Below, piece after piece: positions 9,486 through 19,228 of a stretch of 64,000 bases of DNA. Every line of letters begins with the position of its first letter. The stretch's first letter is position 1. The notes beneath the pieces were generated by a model. The model was not told the DNA's origin. It saw nothing but the letters and a program-made list of their open reading frames with translations, and did not search any database. This DNA comes from Mycolicibacterium tusciae (GTDB lineage: Bacteria; Actinomycetota; Actinomycetes; Mycobacteriales; Mycobacteriaceae). The stretch spans positions 1 to 64,000 of the forward strand of contig NZ_MVIM01000005.1 in NCBI RefSeq assembly GCF_002086795.1. Direction: 5' to 3'. The translations under genes were made by a program, and so were the position numbers.

Positions 9486-10379
9486 GTGACTCGTCCACGT
9501 CCCGTCGCGGCCTCCATGGCAGGCGCGATCGACCTTTCGGCGCTCAAACAGCCGGCCGGTGCCGCCGCAGGCGGCGGTGCCGCCAAACCGTCCGGCGGTG
9601 TAGAGGTCACCGAGGCCAACCTCGAAGCCGAGGTCCTGGTCCGCTCCAGTCAGGTCCCCGTCGTGGTCCTGCTGTGGTCTCCGCGCAGCGACGCCAGCGT
9701 GCAGTTGGGTGACGCGCTGGCCAGTCTCGCCGCCGCCGACGGCGGCAAGTGGTCGCTCGCGACGGTCAACGTCGACGTCGTCCCGCGAGTAGCGCAGATG
9801 TTCGGCGTCCAGGCGATCCCGACGGTCGTGGCATTGGGCGGGGGACAACCGCTCTCGAGCTTCCAGGGCATGCAGCCGCCCGAGCAGTTGCGCGGATGGA
9901 TCGACTCGCTGCTGAACGCGACCGCGGGAAAACTCAGCGGCGGAGGCGCCGGTGAGGATCCCGAACAGGTCGATCCCGAACTGGCCCAGGCGCGGGCGCA
10001 TCTGGATGCCGGCGACTTCGACGCCGCGCGGACCGCGTATCAGGCGATCCTAGACGCCAGGCCGAACGACGCGGAGGCCAAAGGTGCGGTGCGTCAGATC
10101 TCGTTCCTGCAGCGCGCATCGGCACATCGTCCCGATGCGGTGGCTGCGGCCGACGCCGCACCCGATGACATCGACGCCGTATTCGCCGCAGCCGACGTGG
10201 AAATTCTGCAGCAGGACATCGCGGCCGCGTTCGACCGGCTGATCGCGTTGTTCAAGCGCAAGACCGACGACGACCGCACCAAGGTGCGGACCCGGCTGGT
10301 CGAGCTGTTCGACCTTTTCGATCCGGCCGATCCCGAGGTGATCGCGGGCCGGCGCAAACTGGCCAACGCGTTGTACTGA
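9486..10379 (+). CDS. Thioredoxin-like protein with TPR-type helical tail, lacking CxxC
   Basis: A 297-residue protein equivalent to Rv1324. Residues about 40-150 form a thioredoxin fold (VVVLLWSPRSDAS, then FGVQAIPTVVAL with the cis-proline). The second half is helical with tetratricopeptide-like pairs (ARAHLDAGDFDAARTAYQ), as in the E. coli co-chaperone YbbN/CnoX. The usual WCGPC is replaced by WSPRSD, so no dithiol chemistry is possible and a holdase or scaffold role is more likely. GTG 9486 is my start; ATG 9516 is an alternative. Convergent with glgB. Confidence 0.85.
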   Translation: MTRPRPVAASMAGAIDLSALKQPAGAAAGGGAAKPSGGVEVTEANLEAEVLVRSSQVPVVVLLWSPRSDASVQLGDALASLAAADGGKWSLATVNVDVVPRVAQMFGVQAIPTVVALGGGQPLSSFQGMQPPEQLRGWIDSLLNATAGKLSGGGAGEDPEQVDPELAQARAHLDAGDFDAARTAYQAILDARPNDAEAKGAVRQISFLQRASAHRPDAVAAADAAPDDIDAVFAAADVEILQQDIAAAFDRLIALFKRKTDDDRTKVRTRLVELFDLFDPADPEVIAGRRKLANALY

Positions 10380-10400
10380 GTCGGCCGTTCGCGCGAAGGG

Positions 10401-12611
10401 CTACTCCGGGGCCACGGGTTCGAACCACAGCGCTGCCAGCGGCGGCAGCACCATGACCGCTGATGCCGGACGGCCGTGCCACGGCTCGTCGCTCGCCTCG
10501 ACGACGCCGAAGTTGCCGATGCCCGAACCGTTGTAGATGTCGGCGTCAGAGTTGAGCACTTCCCGCCACGTGCCCGCATGCGGCAGCCCGAGCCGATAGC
10601 GGGAGTGCTCGGAACCGGAGAAGTTGAACACGCACGCCAGCATCGAACCGTCGTCGCCGAACCGCATGAAACTCAGCACGTTGTTGGCCGAGTCGTTGGC
10701 GTCGATCCACGAATAGCCCTCGGGCTTGGTGTCCTGCGACCACAGCGCACGACGGCTGCGGTAGATGCCGTTCATGTCGTGCACGAACCGCTGAACGCCG
10801 GTGGAGAAGCTGTTCTCGTCGAGCTGGTACCAGTCGACACCTCGCTCCTCGGACCACTCGGCGCGCTGACCGATCTCCTGGCCCATGAACAGCAATTGCT
10901 TCCCGGGGTGGGCCCATTGGTAGGCCAGCAGGCCGCGCAACCCAGCGGCTCTGGTGTGGTCGTCACCCGGCATGCGGCCCCACAAGGTGCCCTTACCGTG
11001 GACCACCTCGTCGTGGCTGATGGGCAGGACGAAGTTCTCACTGAACGCGTACAGCATCGAGAACGTGATCTCGTGGTGGTGGTAGCTGCGGTGGATGGGA
11101 TCGCGCTTGATGAACTCCAACGTGTCGTTCATCCAGCCCATATTCCACTTCATCGAGAAGCCAAGGCCGCCAAGGTTGGTCGGCCGGGTCACGCCCGGCC
11201 ATGACGTGGACTCCTCGGCGACGGTGACGACGCCGGGTGCCAGCTTGTGCACCGTGGCGTTCATCTCTTGCAGGAACTGCACCGCTTCGAGGTTCTCGCG
11301 GCCACCGTAGACGTTAGGCGTCCAGCCGCCCTCGGGCCGCGAGTAGTCCAGGTAGAGCATCGATGCGACGGCGTCCACGCGCAGGCCGTCGATGTGGTAC
11401 TCCTGCAGCCAATACAGCGCGTTGGCGACGAGGAAGTTGCGGACTTCCGCGCGGCCGAAGTCGAACACGTAAGTGCCCCAGTCGAGTTGCTCGCCGCGCC
11501 GTGGGTCGGAGTGTTCGTACAATGCGGTGCCGTCGAAGCGGCCCAGCGCCCACGCGTCCTTCGGGAAGTGCGCGGGAACCCAATCCATGATCACGCCGAT
11601 GCCGGCCTGGTGCAGCGTGTCCACGACGTGGCGGAACTCGTCGGGCGTGCCGAGACGTGATGTCGGCGCATAGTACGACGTCACCTGGTAACCCCACGAG
11701 CCGCCGAACGGATGCTCCGCGACCGGCATCAACTCAACGTGGGTGAAACCGTTTGTGACCACGTATTCGGTGAGTTCGGTGGCCAATTCGCGATAGCTCA
11801 GACCCGGCCGCCAGGACATCAGGTGCACCTCGTAGGTGCTCATCGGTTCGAAGACCGGATTCTCGTTCGCTCGCTTGGCCATCCAGTCCTGGTCTTCCCA
11901 GGTGTATTCGCTCCTGGTGACCTTCGACGCCGTCTGCGGCGGAACCTCGGTGGCGAACGCCATCGGGTCGGCGCGGTCACTCACCGAGCCGTCGGCGCCG
12001 TGCACGCGGAACTTGTACAGGCCGCCGATCTCGAATCCGGGCCAGAACAGCTCCCACACACCCGTCGAGCCGAGCACGCGCAGCTGTGCTTCGTTGCCGT
12101 CCCAATGGTTGAACTCGCCGATCAGGCTGACGCCCTTGGCATTCGGCGCCCACACCGCGAAGGACACACCGTCGACGACGCCGTCGGGCGTCGTGAAACT
12201 GCGGGGATGGGCGCCCAGGATCTCCCACAGCCGCTCATGGCGACCCTCGGCGAACAGGTGCAGGTCGATTTCGCCGAGGGTCGGCAGGAACCGATATGCG
12301 TCGGCGGTGGTGTGCACCTCGTCGCCCGAGCCGTAGCTGACCTCGAGTCGGTAGTCCGCCAGGTTGGTCATCGGCAGGGCTACCGCGAACAGGCCGCCCT
12401 CGACGTGCTCGAACGGATATCGTTGGCCACCCACGAGGGCCGCCACCTCGACGGCGTGCGGTCTGTACGCCCGTAACACCGTGTGATCCCCGTCGTACTC
12501 ATGTGCGCCCAGAATCGAATGCGGGTCGTGGTGTTCGCCAGCCAGCAGGCGGTTCAGATCAGCCGTGTGCGGCCGCAGATGCGGGCTCGTGCGTTGATTG
12601 GTCTGCGTCAT
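10401..12611 (-). CDS. glgB: 1,4-alpha-glucan branching enzyme GlgB
   Basis: A 736-residue GH13 enzyme that adds alpha-1,6 branches to linear maltosyl chains made by GlgE. An N-terminal CBM48-type region precedes the barrel, where the catalytic triad is visible: nucleophile Asp in [11 protein letters not shown], acid/base Glu in VAEEST and stabilising Asp in [10 protein letters not shown]. It starts 4 bases after the glgE stop, so both are made from one message. Equivalent to Rv1326c. Confidence 0.96.
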   Translation of the reverse strand: MTQTNQRTSPHLRPHTADLNRLLAGEHHDPHSILGAHEYDGDHTVLRAYRPHAVEVAALVGGQRYPFEHVEGGLFAVALPMTNLADYRLEVSYGSGDEVHTTADAYRFLPTLGEIDLHLFAEGRHERLWEILGAHPRSFTTPDGVVDGVSFAVWAPNAKGVSLIGEFNHWDGNEAQLRVLGSTGVWELFWPGFEIGGLYKFRVHGADGSVSDRADPMAFATEVPPQTASKVTRSEYTWEDQDWMAKRANENPVFEPMSTYEVHLMSWRPGLSYRELATELTEYVVTNGFTHVELMPVAEHPFGGSWGYQVTSYYAPTSRLGTPDEFRHVVDTLHQAGIGVIMDWVPAHFPKDAWALGRFDGTALYEHSDPRRGEQLDWGTYVFDFGRAEVRNFLVANALYWLQEYHIDGLRVDAVASMLYLDYSRPEGGWTPNVYGGRENLEAVQFLQEMNATVHKLAPGVVTVAEESTSWPGVTRPTNLGGLGFSMKWNMGWMNDTLEFIKRDPIHRSYHHHEITFSMLYAFSENFVLPISHDEVVHGKGTLWGRMPGDDHTRAAGLRGLLAYQWAHPGKQLLFMGQEIGQRAEWSEERGVDWYQLDENSFSTGVQRFVHDMNGIYRSRRALWSQDTKPEGYSWIDANDSANNVLSFMRFGDDGSMLACVFNFSGSEHSRYRLGLPHAGTWREVLNSDADIYNGSGIGNFGVVEASDEPWHGRPASAVMVLPPLAALWFEPVAPE

Positions 12612-12615
12612 TTCG

Positions 12616-14706
12616 TCACTCCCTACGCAGCAGATTGAGTCGGTGTTCGGCCGGCACCTGGGGCATGTTCAGTACGTGCGACACGGCGTTAACCGGGTCG
12701 AGACGCACGTAATTGGCCTGCCCCCATTGAAATTCGTTGCCGGTGATTTCGTCGCGTACCCAGAAGCGGTCGTAGAGTTCCATCCCCAATGCGCTCATAT
12801 CGAGCCAGAGCGTCGCTTCTTCGGGGCCGAACGGGTTGAGCGTCACCACCACCAGCACCTGATCGCCCGTCACTGGATCGAACTTGCTGTAGGCCAACAA
12901 CGCGTCGTTGTCGACGTGGTGGAACTTGATGGTGCGCAGCTGGTGCAGCGCGGGATGGACGCGGCGGATCTCGTTGAGCCGCGTCAAAAAGGGCTCGAGT
13001 GATTCACCGTCTGCCAGGGCGGCTTCGAAATCGCGGGGCCTCAACTCGTACTTCTCGGAGTTGAGGTACTCCTCGCTACCTTCGCGGACCGGCCGGTGCT
13101 CGTACAGCTCGTAGCCCGAGTACACGCCCCAGGTCGAGCTCATCGTGGCGGCGAGCACCGCGCGGATGGCGAACATGCCGGGCCCGCCGTGCTGCAGGCT
13201 CTCGTGGAGGATATCCGGCGTGTTCACGAACAGATTGGGGCGCGCGTAGTCGGCGTGCTCGGCGATCTGTTCCCCGAATTCGGTGAGTTCCCACTTCGCC
13301 GTGCGCCAAGTGAAGTAGGTGTACGACTGCGTATAGCCGAGTTTGGCCAGACCATAGAGACGCGCGGGCCGGGTGAAGGCCTCGGCAAGGAACAGCACGT
13401 CGGGATCTTCACTCTTGACCCGGCCGATCAGCCACGCCCAGAAATCGGGGGGCTTGGTGTGCGGGTTGTCCACCCGAAACACCTTGACTCCGTGCGACAC
13501 CCAGAACCGGACCACACGCAGTACCTCTTCGTAGATTCCCGCGGGGTCGTCGTCGAAGTTGATCGGGTAGATGTCCTGGTACTTCTTGGGCGGATTCTCG
13601 GCATAGGCGATGGTGCCGTCGGGCAGTACGGTGAACCACTCCGGGTGGTCTTTCGCCCACGGGTGATCGGGTGCGCATTGCAGAGCCAGGTCCAGTGCGA
13701 CCTCCATGCCGTGATCGCGTGTGGCGGAAACGAACTCGTCGAAGTCCTCGATCGTGCCCAGCTTGGGATGGACAGCGTCGTGGCCGCCCTTGTCGCTGCC
13801 GATGGCCCACGGTGAGCCCACGTCGCCGGGCGCGGCGGCAACCGAATTGTTGCGGCCCTTGCGATGGACCTTTCCGATCGGGTGAATCGGCGGAAGGTAT
13901 ACCACGTCGAAGCCCATCGCCGCGATGCGGGGAAGGGCCTTGGTCGCCGTCGCGAACGTCCCGTGTACGGGCTTGCCCTTCTTGTCCCACCCGCCGGTCG
14001 ATCGCGGGAAGAACTCGTACCAGGAACTGAAGCGGGCCAGCGGACGATCCACCCACACGCCGTATGACTCTCCGCGCGTGACCAATTCGCGCAGCGGATA
14101 CTCACCGAGCAACTCGGTCACCTCGTCGGCCAGCGCCGCGCCTGCCCTGGTGAACGGGTCACCGGGCTTTCGCAACAGCTCCGCCGCCTCGATGATCGGG
14201 TCCCGCAGCTTGCGCGGAATGCCCGTGGCAGCCCGTTCGAGCAGCCGCGCCCCCACCAGAAGGTCGTTGGACAGTTCCTCTTCGCCCTGTCCCGCATCCA
14301 GCTTCGCGATGACGGCCTTGCGCCAGGTCGTGATCGGATCACTCCACGCCTCAACCCGGAAGGTCCACAGCCCGACGCTGTCGGGGGCGAACTGGCCGTG
14401 GAAGACATCCGGCGTAACGCCCAACGCCATCGGCAGGTGATGCCGGGTGATGCGCGCACGCGGATTGACGACCGTCTCGATGGGTACCGGCTCGGCGGCG
14501 ACCGGGTTCGCACCGGCCGGTCCCTTGACGAGCTGCGGATAGTCCGAACCATGGCATCGGACGACAAGAGTCGCCGCGACGGCGTCATGGCCTTCTCGCC
14601 ATACGGTCGCGCGCACCGGCACGATCTCACCGACGACCGCCTTTGCCGGGAAACGGCCACCGGATACGACGGGGGCGACGTCATCGATCTCGATCCGACC
14701 GACCAC
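12616..14706 (-). CDS. glgE: Alpha-1,4-glucan:maltose-1-phosphate maltosyltransferase GlgE
   Basis: A 696-residue GH13_3 enzyme that transfers maltose from maltose-1-phosphate to glucans. The nucleophile Asp is in [12 protein letters not shown], the acid/base Glu in FLAEAFTRP. The N-terminal beta-sandwich and the helical S-type insertion are full length. GTG start at 14706, with GAAGGAG about 9-14 bases upstream. First gene of a glgE-glgB operon divergent from glgP. Equivalent to Rv1327c, a known essential drug-target enzyme because its substrate is toxic when it builds up. Confidence 0.96.
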   Translation of the reverse strand: MVGRIEIDDVAPVVSGGRFPAKAVVGEIVPVRATVWREGHDAVAATLVVRCHGSDYPQLVKGPAGANPVAAEPVPIETVVNPRARITRHHLPMALGVTPDVFHGQFAPDSVGLWTFRVEAWSDPITTWRKAVIAKLDAGQGEEELSNDLLVGARLLERAATGIPRKLRDPIIEAAELLRKPGDPFTRAGAALADEVTELLGEYPLRELVTRGESYGVWVDRPLARFSSWYEFFPRSTGGWDKKGKPVHGTFATATKALPRIAAMGFDVVYLPPIHPIGKVHRKGRNNSVAAAPGDVGSPWAIGSDKGGHDAVHPKLGTIEDFDEFVSATRDHGMEVALDLALQCAPDHPWAKDHPEWFTVLPDGTIAYAENPPKKYQDIYPINFDDDPAGIYEEVLRVVRFWVSHGVKVFRVDNPHTKPPDFWAWLIGRVKSEDPDVLFLAEAFTRPARLYGLAKLGYTQSYTYFTWRTAKWELTEFGEQIAEHADYARPNLFVNTPDILHESLQHGGPGMFAIRAVLAATMSSTWGVYSGYELYEHRPVREGSEEYLNSEKYELRPRDFEAALADGESLEPFLTRLNEIRRVHPALHQLRTIKFHHVDNDALLAYSKFDPVTGDQVLVVVTLNPFGPEEATLWLDMSALGMELYDRFWVRDEITGNEFQWGQANYVRLDPVNAVSHVLNMPQVPAEHRLNLLRRE

Positions 14707-14867
14707 TTCCTACCACTCCTTCACGCTGCGTTAACCGAGCTCATCAATCGCCTCGTTGCGCCTATACCCACGGTAGTGCGCTGCCCAACCAGGCGGAGGT
14801 GAAGCGGTATGGATACCAGCCTGCAGGACGGCGAAACATCAGTAATGTTGAGTCGCGTGATGGCCCC

Positions 14868-17510
14868 ATGAAAGCTCTGAGAAGGTTCACCGTTCGCGCC
14901 CATCTGCCCGATCGCATCGAGGCGCTCGAACGGCTATCGATCAACCTGCGATGGTCATGGGACAAGCCGACCCAGGACTTGTTCGCGACGATCGACCCAG
15001 AGCTCTGGCAGCAGGTCGGATGCGATCCGGTCGCGTTGCTGGGACAGGTCAGCCCCAAACGGCTCGACGGGCTCGCCGCCGACGAATCGTTTGTCCGTCG
15101 GCTCGATGAACTGGTCGCCGAGCTGGACGATTACCTGTCCCGGCCGCTCTGGTACCAGCAGCAACTCGAGGACGGTGCACAGCTGCCGAACGGCATCGCG
15201 TACTTCTCGATGGAGTTCGGCGTCGCCGAGGTGCTGCCCAACTACTCCGGTGGTCTGGGCATTCTGGCGGGCGACCACCTGAAATCCGCCTCCGACCTCG
15301 GTCTGCCGCTGATCGCGGTCGGACTGCTCTACCGGTCGGGTTACTTCCGGCAGTCGTTGACCGCCGATGGCTGGCAGCACGAGAGTTACCCGTCGCTGGA
15401 TCCGCAGGGGCTGCCGCTGCGCCTGCTCACCACTGCCGATGACAACCCAGTGCTGGTCGAAATCGCGATGCCCGAGGGCAACGAACTGCGCGCCCGCGTC
15501 TGGATCGCCCAGGTCGGCCGAATTCCGTTGTTGCTGTTGGATTCTGACATTCCGGAGAACGACCACGATCTGCGCGGCGTGACCGACCGGCTGTACGGCG
15601 GTGACCAGGAGCACCGGATAAAGCAGGAGATCCTCGCCGGCATCGGCGGTGTCCGCGCGATCCGGGCCTTCATCGAGGTCGAGGGGCTGGCTTCGCCCGA
15701 GGTGTTTCACATGAACGAGGGGCACGCCGGGTTCCTTGGTGTCGAGCGCATCCGTGAGCTGATCGATGCCGGGCTGGATTTCGACACCGCCCTGACCGTG
15801 GTGCGCTCGTCGACGGTGTTCACCACGCACACGCCCGTTCCCGCTGGAATCGACCGCTTTCCGGTGGAGATGGTCAAGAGGTACTTCGGCAGCCCGCCCG
15901 ATGAGCGCTCGCGCGAAGAGCACGGATCGAGCGGCCCGTCTGCTGAAAATTCGCGGTTGCTGCCCGGAGTCTCGCTGGACCGCATCATCTGGTTCGGGGC
16001 CGAGGACGACCCGTCGAAGTTCAACATGGCGCACATGGGCCTGCGACTGGCCCAGCGGGCCAACGGCGTCTCCCTGCTGCACGGCAAGGTCAGCCGCGGC
16101 ATGTTCAACGAGTTGTGGCCGGGCTTCGACCCCGGCGAGGTGCCGATCGGCTCGATCACCAACGGTGTGCACGCCCCCACCTGGGCGGCCCCCGAATGGC
16201 TTGAGTTGGGCCGCGAACTCATCGGCAACGACGACCTCGGCATGCTGCGCGAGCCCGAGGTGTGGGGCCGGCTGCACGAGGTCGATCCAGGTCACATGTG
16301 GTGGATCCGTTCCCAGTTGCGGGCGAAGCTGGTCGAAGACGTTCGTGCGCGGCTGCGGCGATCCTGGCTGGAGCGTGGCGCGTCGGAGGCCGAATTACGC
16401 TGGATCGCAACGGCATTCGATCCGGATGTGTTGACCATCGGGTTCGCTCGACGCGTCCCGACATATAAGCGGTTGACCTTGATGCTGCGCGATCCAGAAC
16501 GGCTGGAGAAGCTGTTGCTCGACAAGGATCGGCCGCTGCAGCTGATCGTCGCAGGCAAGTCGCATCCGGCCGACGACGGCGGAAAAGCGTTGATACAGCA
16601 GGTGGTGAAGTTCGCCGACAGGCCAGAAGTCCGACACCGGATCGCGTTCCTGCCCGACTACGACATGTCGATGGCGCGCCAATTGTATTGGGGCTGCGAC
16701 GTGTGGCTGAACAATCCGCTGCGGCCGCTGGAAGCGTGCGGTACCTCGGGCATGAAGAGCGCACTCAACGGCGGACTGAACCTGTCGATCCGCGATGGTT
16801 GGTGGGATGAGTGGTATGACGGCGAAAACGGTTGGGAGATACCGACTGCCGACGGCCTGGCCGACGAAGGTCGGCGCGATGATTTGGAGGCGGCGGCTCT
16901 GTACGACCTGATGGAGAAGTCCGTCGCCCCCAAGTTCTACGACCGCAACGAACAGGGCGTGCCCGAACGGTGGGTGGAGATGGTGCGCCACACGTTGATC
17001 GCGCTTGGGCCGAAGGTGCTGGCCTCGCGGATGGTGCGCGACTACACAGAGAAGTACTACGCACCAGCCGCCCAATCGCTGCGCAAGACCGTCGAGGCCG
17101 GAGCTGACGGTGAACCGTTCGGTGCGGCAAGGGAATTGGCAGACTACCGGGAACGTGCCGCAGAGGCGTGGCCGAAGATCCAGATTACCGACGTCGACAG
17201 CTATGGGCTGCCGGACACTCCGGTGCTCGGTTCCGAGTTGACGCTGACCGCCACGGTCGACCTGGCGGATCTGACACCAGACGAGGTGTCCGTGCAGGCG
17301 GTACTGGGTCGCGTCGACGCCGGGGACACACTGGTGGGGCCGGTGACCGTGCCGATGCAGCACACCGGCACCGCCGACGGCGGCAACGAGACCTTCACGA
17401 CGACAACACCGCTGCCGGTCGCGGGGCCGGTGGGTTACACCGTGCGCGTGCTGCCTCACCACCCGCTGTTGGCCGGCGACAACGAACTCGGACTCGTCAC
17501 GCTCGCGTGA
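14868..17510 (+). CDS. glgP: Alpha-glucan phosphorylase GlgP
   Basis: An 880-residue phosphorylase of the shorter actinobacterial/archaeal class. It releases glucose-1-phosphate from glycogen-like glucans using pyridoxal phosphate. The PLP region is EACGTSGMKSALNGGL, with Lys after SGM, and the substrate segment FSMEFGVAEVLPNYSGGLG is present. ATG 14868 is preferred because homology starts there (MKALRRFTVRAHLP); the upstream extension in the same frame looks non-coding. It is divergent from glgE, and its last codon overlaps the next gene as GTGA. Equivalent to Rv1328. Confidence 0.94.
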   Translation: MKALRRFTVRAHLPDRIEALERLSINLRWSWDKPTQDLFATIDPELWQQVGCDPVALLGQVSPKRLDGLAADESFVRRLDELVAELDDYLSRPLWYQQQLEDGAQLPNGIAYFSMEFGVAEVLPNYSGGLGILAGDHLKSASDLGLPLIAVGLLYRSGYFRQSLTADGWQHESYPSLDPQGLPLRLLTTADDNPVLVEIAMPEGNELRARVWIAQVGRIPLLLLDSDIPENDHDLRGVTDRLYGGDQEHRIKQEILAGIGGVRAIRAFIEVEGLASPEVFHMNEGHAGFLGVERIRELIDAGLDFDTALTVVRSSTVFTTHTPVPAGIDRFPVEMVKRYFGSPPDERSREEHGSSGPSAENSRLLPGVSLDRIIWFGAEDDPSKFNMAHMGLRLAQRANGVSLLHGKVSRGMFNELWPGFDPGEVPIGSITNGVHAPTWAAPEWLELGRELIGNDDLGMLREPEVWGRLHEVDPGHMWWIRSQLRAKLVEDVRARLRRSWLERGASEAELRWIATAFDPDVLTIGFARRVPTYKRLTLMLRDPERLEKLLLDKDRPLQLIVAGKSHPADDGGKALIQQVVKFADRPEVRHRIAFLPDYDMSMARQLYWGCDVWLNNPLRPLEACGTSGMKSALNGGLNLSIRDGWWDEWYDGENGWEIPTADGLADEGRRDDLEAAALYDLMEKSVAPKFYDRNEQGVPERWVEMVRHTLIALGPKVLASRMVRDYTEKYYAPAAQSLRKTVEAGADGEPFGAARELADYRERAAEAWPKIQITDVDSYGLPDTPVLGSELTLTATVDLADLTPDEVSVQAVLGRVDAGDTLVGPVTVPMQHTGTADGGNETFTTTTPLPVAGPVGYTVRVLPHHPLLAGDNELGLVTLA

Positions 17511-18352
17511 CTGCCCTCACGGTCGCGATCGACGGCGGGCCCTATGCGTTGGCTGCCGGTCCCGACGGTGGGATATGGGTGACGCTCGTTCACCGCGGCG
17601 CGATCGCACGCGTGTCGTCGGGCGGTGACGTCGAGGTCTTTCCCGTCGCGCCCGCCAGCCGGCCGTCGATCATCACCGCGGGACCGGACGGTGCGCTGTG
17701 GTTCACCCGCAACGGCGACGACCGCATCGGGCGCATCAGCACGGCGGGGGAGCTGACCGAGTTCGAGCTGGGTGAGGACAGCGCACCCTACGGGATCACC
17801 GTCGGACCCGACCTCGGACTGTGGTTCACGACGATGACGACGGGCGAGGTCCGCCGAATCTCGGTCGACGGCGAGCTTTCTGACCCGCATCCCGTTTCAG
17901 GCGCGCCTTCGATGATCGTCGCCGGACCCGACAACGCGCTGTGGTTCACGCTCAACCAGCGCAATGCTGTCGGCCGGCTGGCACTGTCGGGCGACCTGAC
18001 GGTGCGCGAATTACCCACTGCCGCAGCAGGTCCGGTCGGTATCGCGATGACGCACGACGACTCGATCTGGTTCACCGAAATCCTCGCTGAGCGGCTCGGC
18101 CGGATCCCGATGGACGAGGCGATCCAGGAGATCGACCTGCCGGGTAAACCGCACGCCGTGGTCGCTGATCCGGCCGATGGGGTGTGGGTGAGCCTGTGGG
18201 GCTCTAGTCAGCTGGCCCGCGTGAGCGCCGACGGCGAGATCATCACCATCGATCTCCCGCCGGGCAGTGAGCCGCACGGCCTGGCGATCGGTCCCGAGGG
18301 CGCGCTATGGGTCGCGCTGGAAAGCGGCTTCGTGGTGCGGATGCCTTTTTAG
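17507..18352 (+). CDS. Vgb-like (streptogramin B lyase family) beta-propeller
   Basis: A 281-residue protein made of about six to seven repeats of the type AGPDGALWFT, i.e. a beta-propeller like virginiamycin B lyase. In the last blades it has KPHAVVADP and EPHGLAIGPEGALW, which resemble the His and Glu-x-His metal/catalytic residues I recall for staphylococcal Vgb. True Vgb enzymes linearise streptogramin B antibiotics. Many actinobacterial homologues have unknown substrates. No signal peptide. The GTG start overlaps the glgP stop, so it is translated with the glucan phosphorylase, which is an odd context for a resistance enzyme. Confidence 0.75.
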   Translation: MTALTVAIDGGPYALAAGPDGGIWVTLVHRGAIARVSSGGDVEVFPVAPASRPSIITAGPDGALWFTRNGDDRIGRISTAGELTEFELGEDSAPYGITVGPDLGLWFTTMTTGEVRRISVDGELSDPHPVSGAPSMIVAGPDNALWFTLNQRNAVGRLALSGDLTVRELPTAAAGPVGIAMTHDDSIWFTEILAERLGRIPMDEAIQEIDLPGKPHAVVADPADGVWVSLWGSSQLARVSADGEIITIDLPPGSEPHGLAIGPEGALWVALESGFVVRMPF

Positions 18353-18472
18353 CGACTGTCGATTGCACGCGGATCGAACGATCTCGCCGACACCTGCTCG
18401 GCACCTGTCGCTGTCGGGTTAGGGTCCGAGGTCAGTGCGTTTCAATTGCGACGCCTGGGAAAGGGCTCGGCT

Positions 18473-19228
18473 GTGACGGTTGGGGAGGTGCTGCGACGCA
18501 GCATCACGGTATTTGCCATCGGTGGACTGCTGAGTGCGTCGCACGGAATCGCCGCCGCCCAGCCCCAGCCCGGGCCGCAGCCCGTTGTGGTCGACGCGGC
18601 GGCGGCCCCGCCGGAAGGCGTGCCGCCACCCCCGCCCGTCGACGAGGGACACGTCGAGTCCACCCCGCCCGCGGTGACCGAAGCGCCCGACGGGTGGACG
18701 CTCACACTGTCGGCCAGGGAGGAGACCCAAGCACCCATCCCGCCGCTGACGACGGCGTTGTCGTCGCGGGAGTACGTCGTCGGCGGAACCTTCATGGGCG
18801 AATTGAGAGGTCCGGACGAGGAGGAGCCCCCCGGCGGAACCCTGGAGGTCGGCTACGAGATCGGCTGCGGCATCGACATGAGCACGTCGAATGGTGTTTC
18901 GCTGACCGGCACGATGGGCTTGAACCCGTCGATCGGGCTGATCGGCATCGACGTCATCTCTCCGGGGATCGACGGCGTCCTGCCCGGACTGGGAGGAAAC
19001 CTCGGCGCCGGTGTCACAGTCGGACTCAAGCCCGGCCTGATCAACATCATCCCGGTGACGAAGAAGGAGTACACGGGCGCCGACCCATGGGTGATGGTCA
19101 GCAAGTTCCGCGTCAAGATCGACGGTTGCGTCGGTGAGTCGTTCATCCGCTCGTATGCGTTCCTCACCAGGTCAACTGAGCAGTCTGAAGCCGTTCTGGC
19201 CTGGTACGGCGTGACGAAGAAGATCTAG
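18473..19228 (+). CDS. MspA-family outer membrane porin-like protein
   Basis: A 251-residue secreted protein. The signal peptide (about residues 1-33) ends in GIAAAQP, followed by a Pro-rich linker (residues about 34-75). The MspA-like domain then contains LTLSAREETQAPIPPLTTAL, YVVGGTFMGEL and LEVGYEIGCGIDMS. Cys in IGCGID and in DGCVGESF probably form a disulfide, unlike classical MspA. GTG 18473 is chosen because GGAAAGGG lies about 8 bases upstream. It may be a porin or an MspA-fold protein without pore function. Confidence 0.8.
   Translation: MTVGEVLRRSITVFAIGGLLSASHGIAAAQPQPGPQPVVVDAAAAPPEGVPPPPPVDEGHVESTPPAVTEAPDGWTLTLSAREETQAPIPPLTTALSSREYVVGGTFMGELRGPDEEEPPGGTLEVGYEIGCGIDMSTSNGVSLTGTMGLNPSIGLIGIDVISPGIDGVLPGLGGNLGAGVTVGLKPGLINIIPVTKKEYTGADPWVMVSKFRVKIDGCVGESFIRSYAFLTRSTEQSEAVLAWYGVTKKI

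Noticed and set aside
14955..16295. Long minus-strand frame opposite glgP
   Set aside because: No family motif or ribosome site; glgP covers the region with strong homology.
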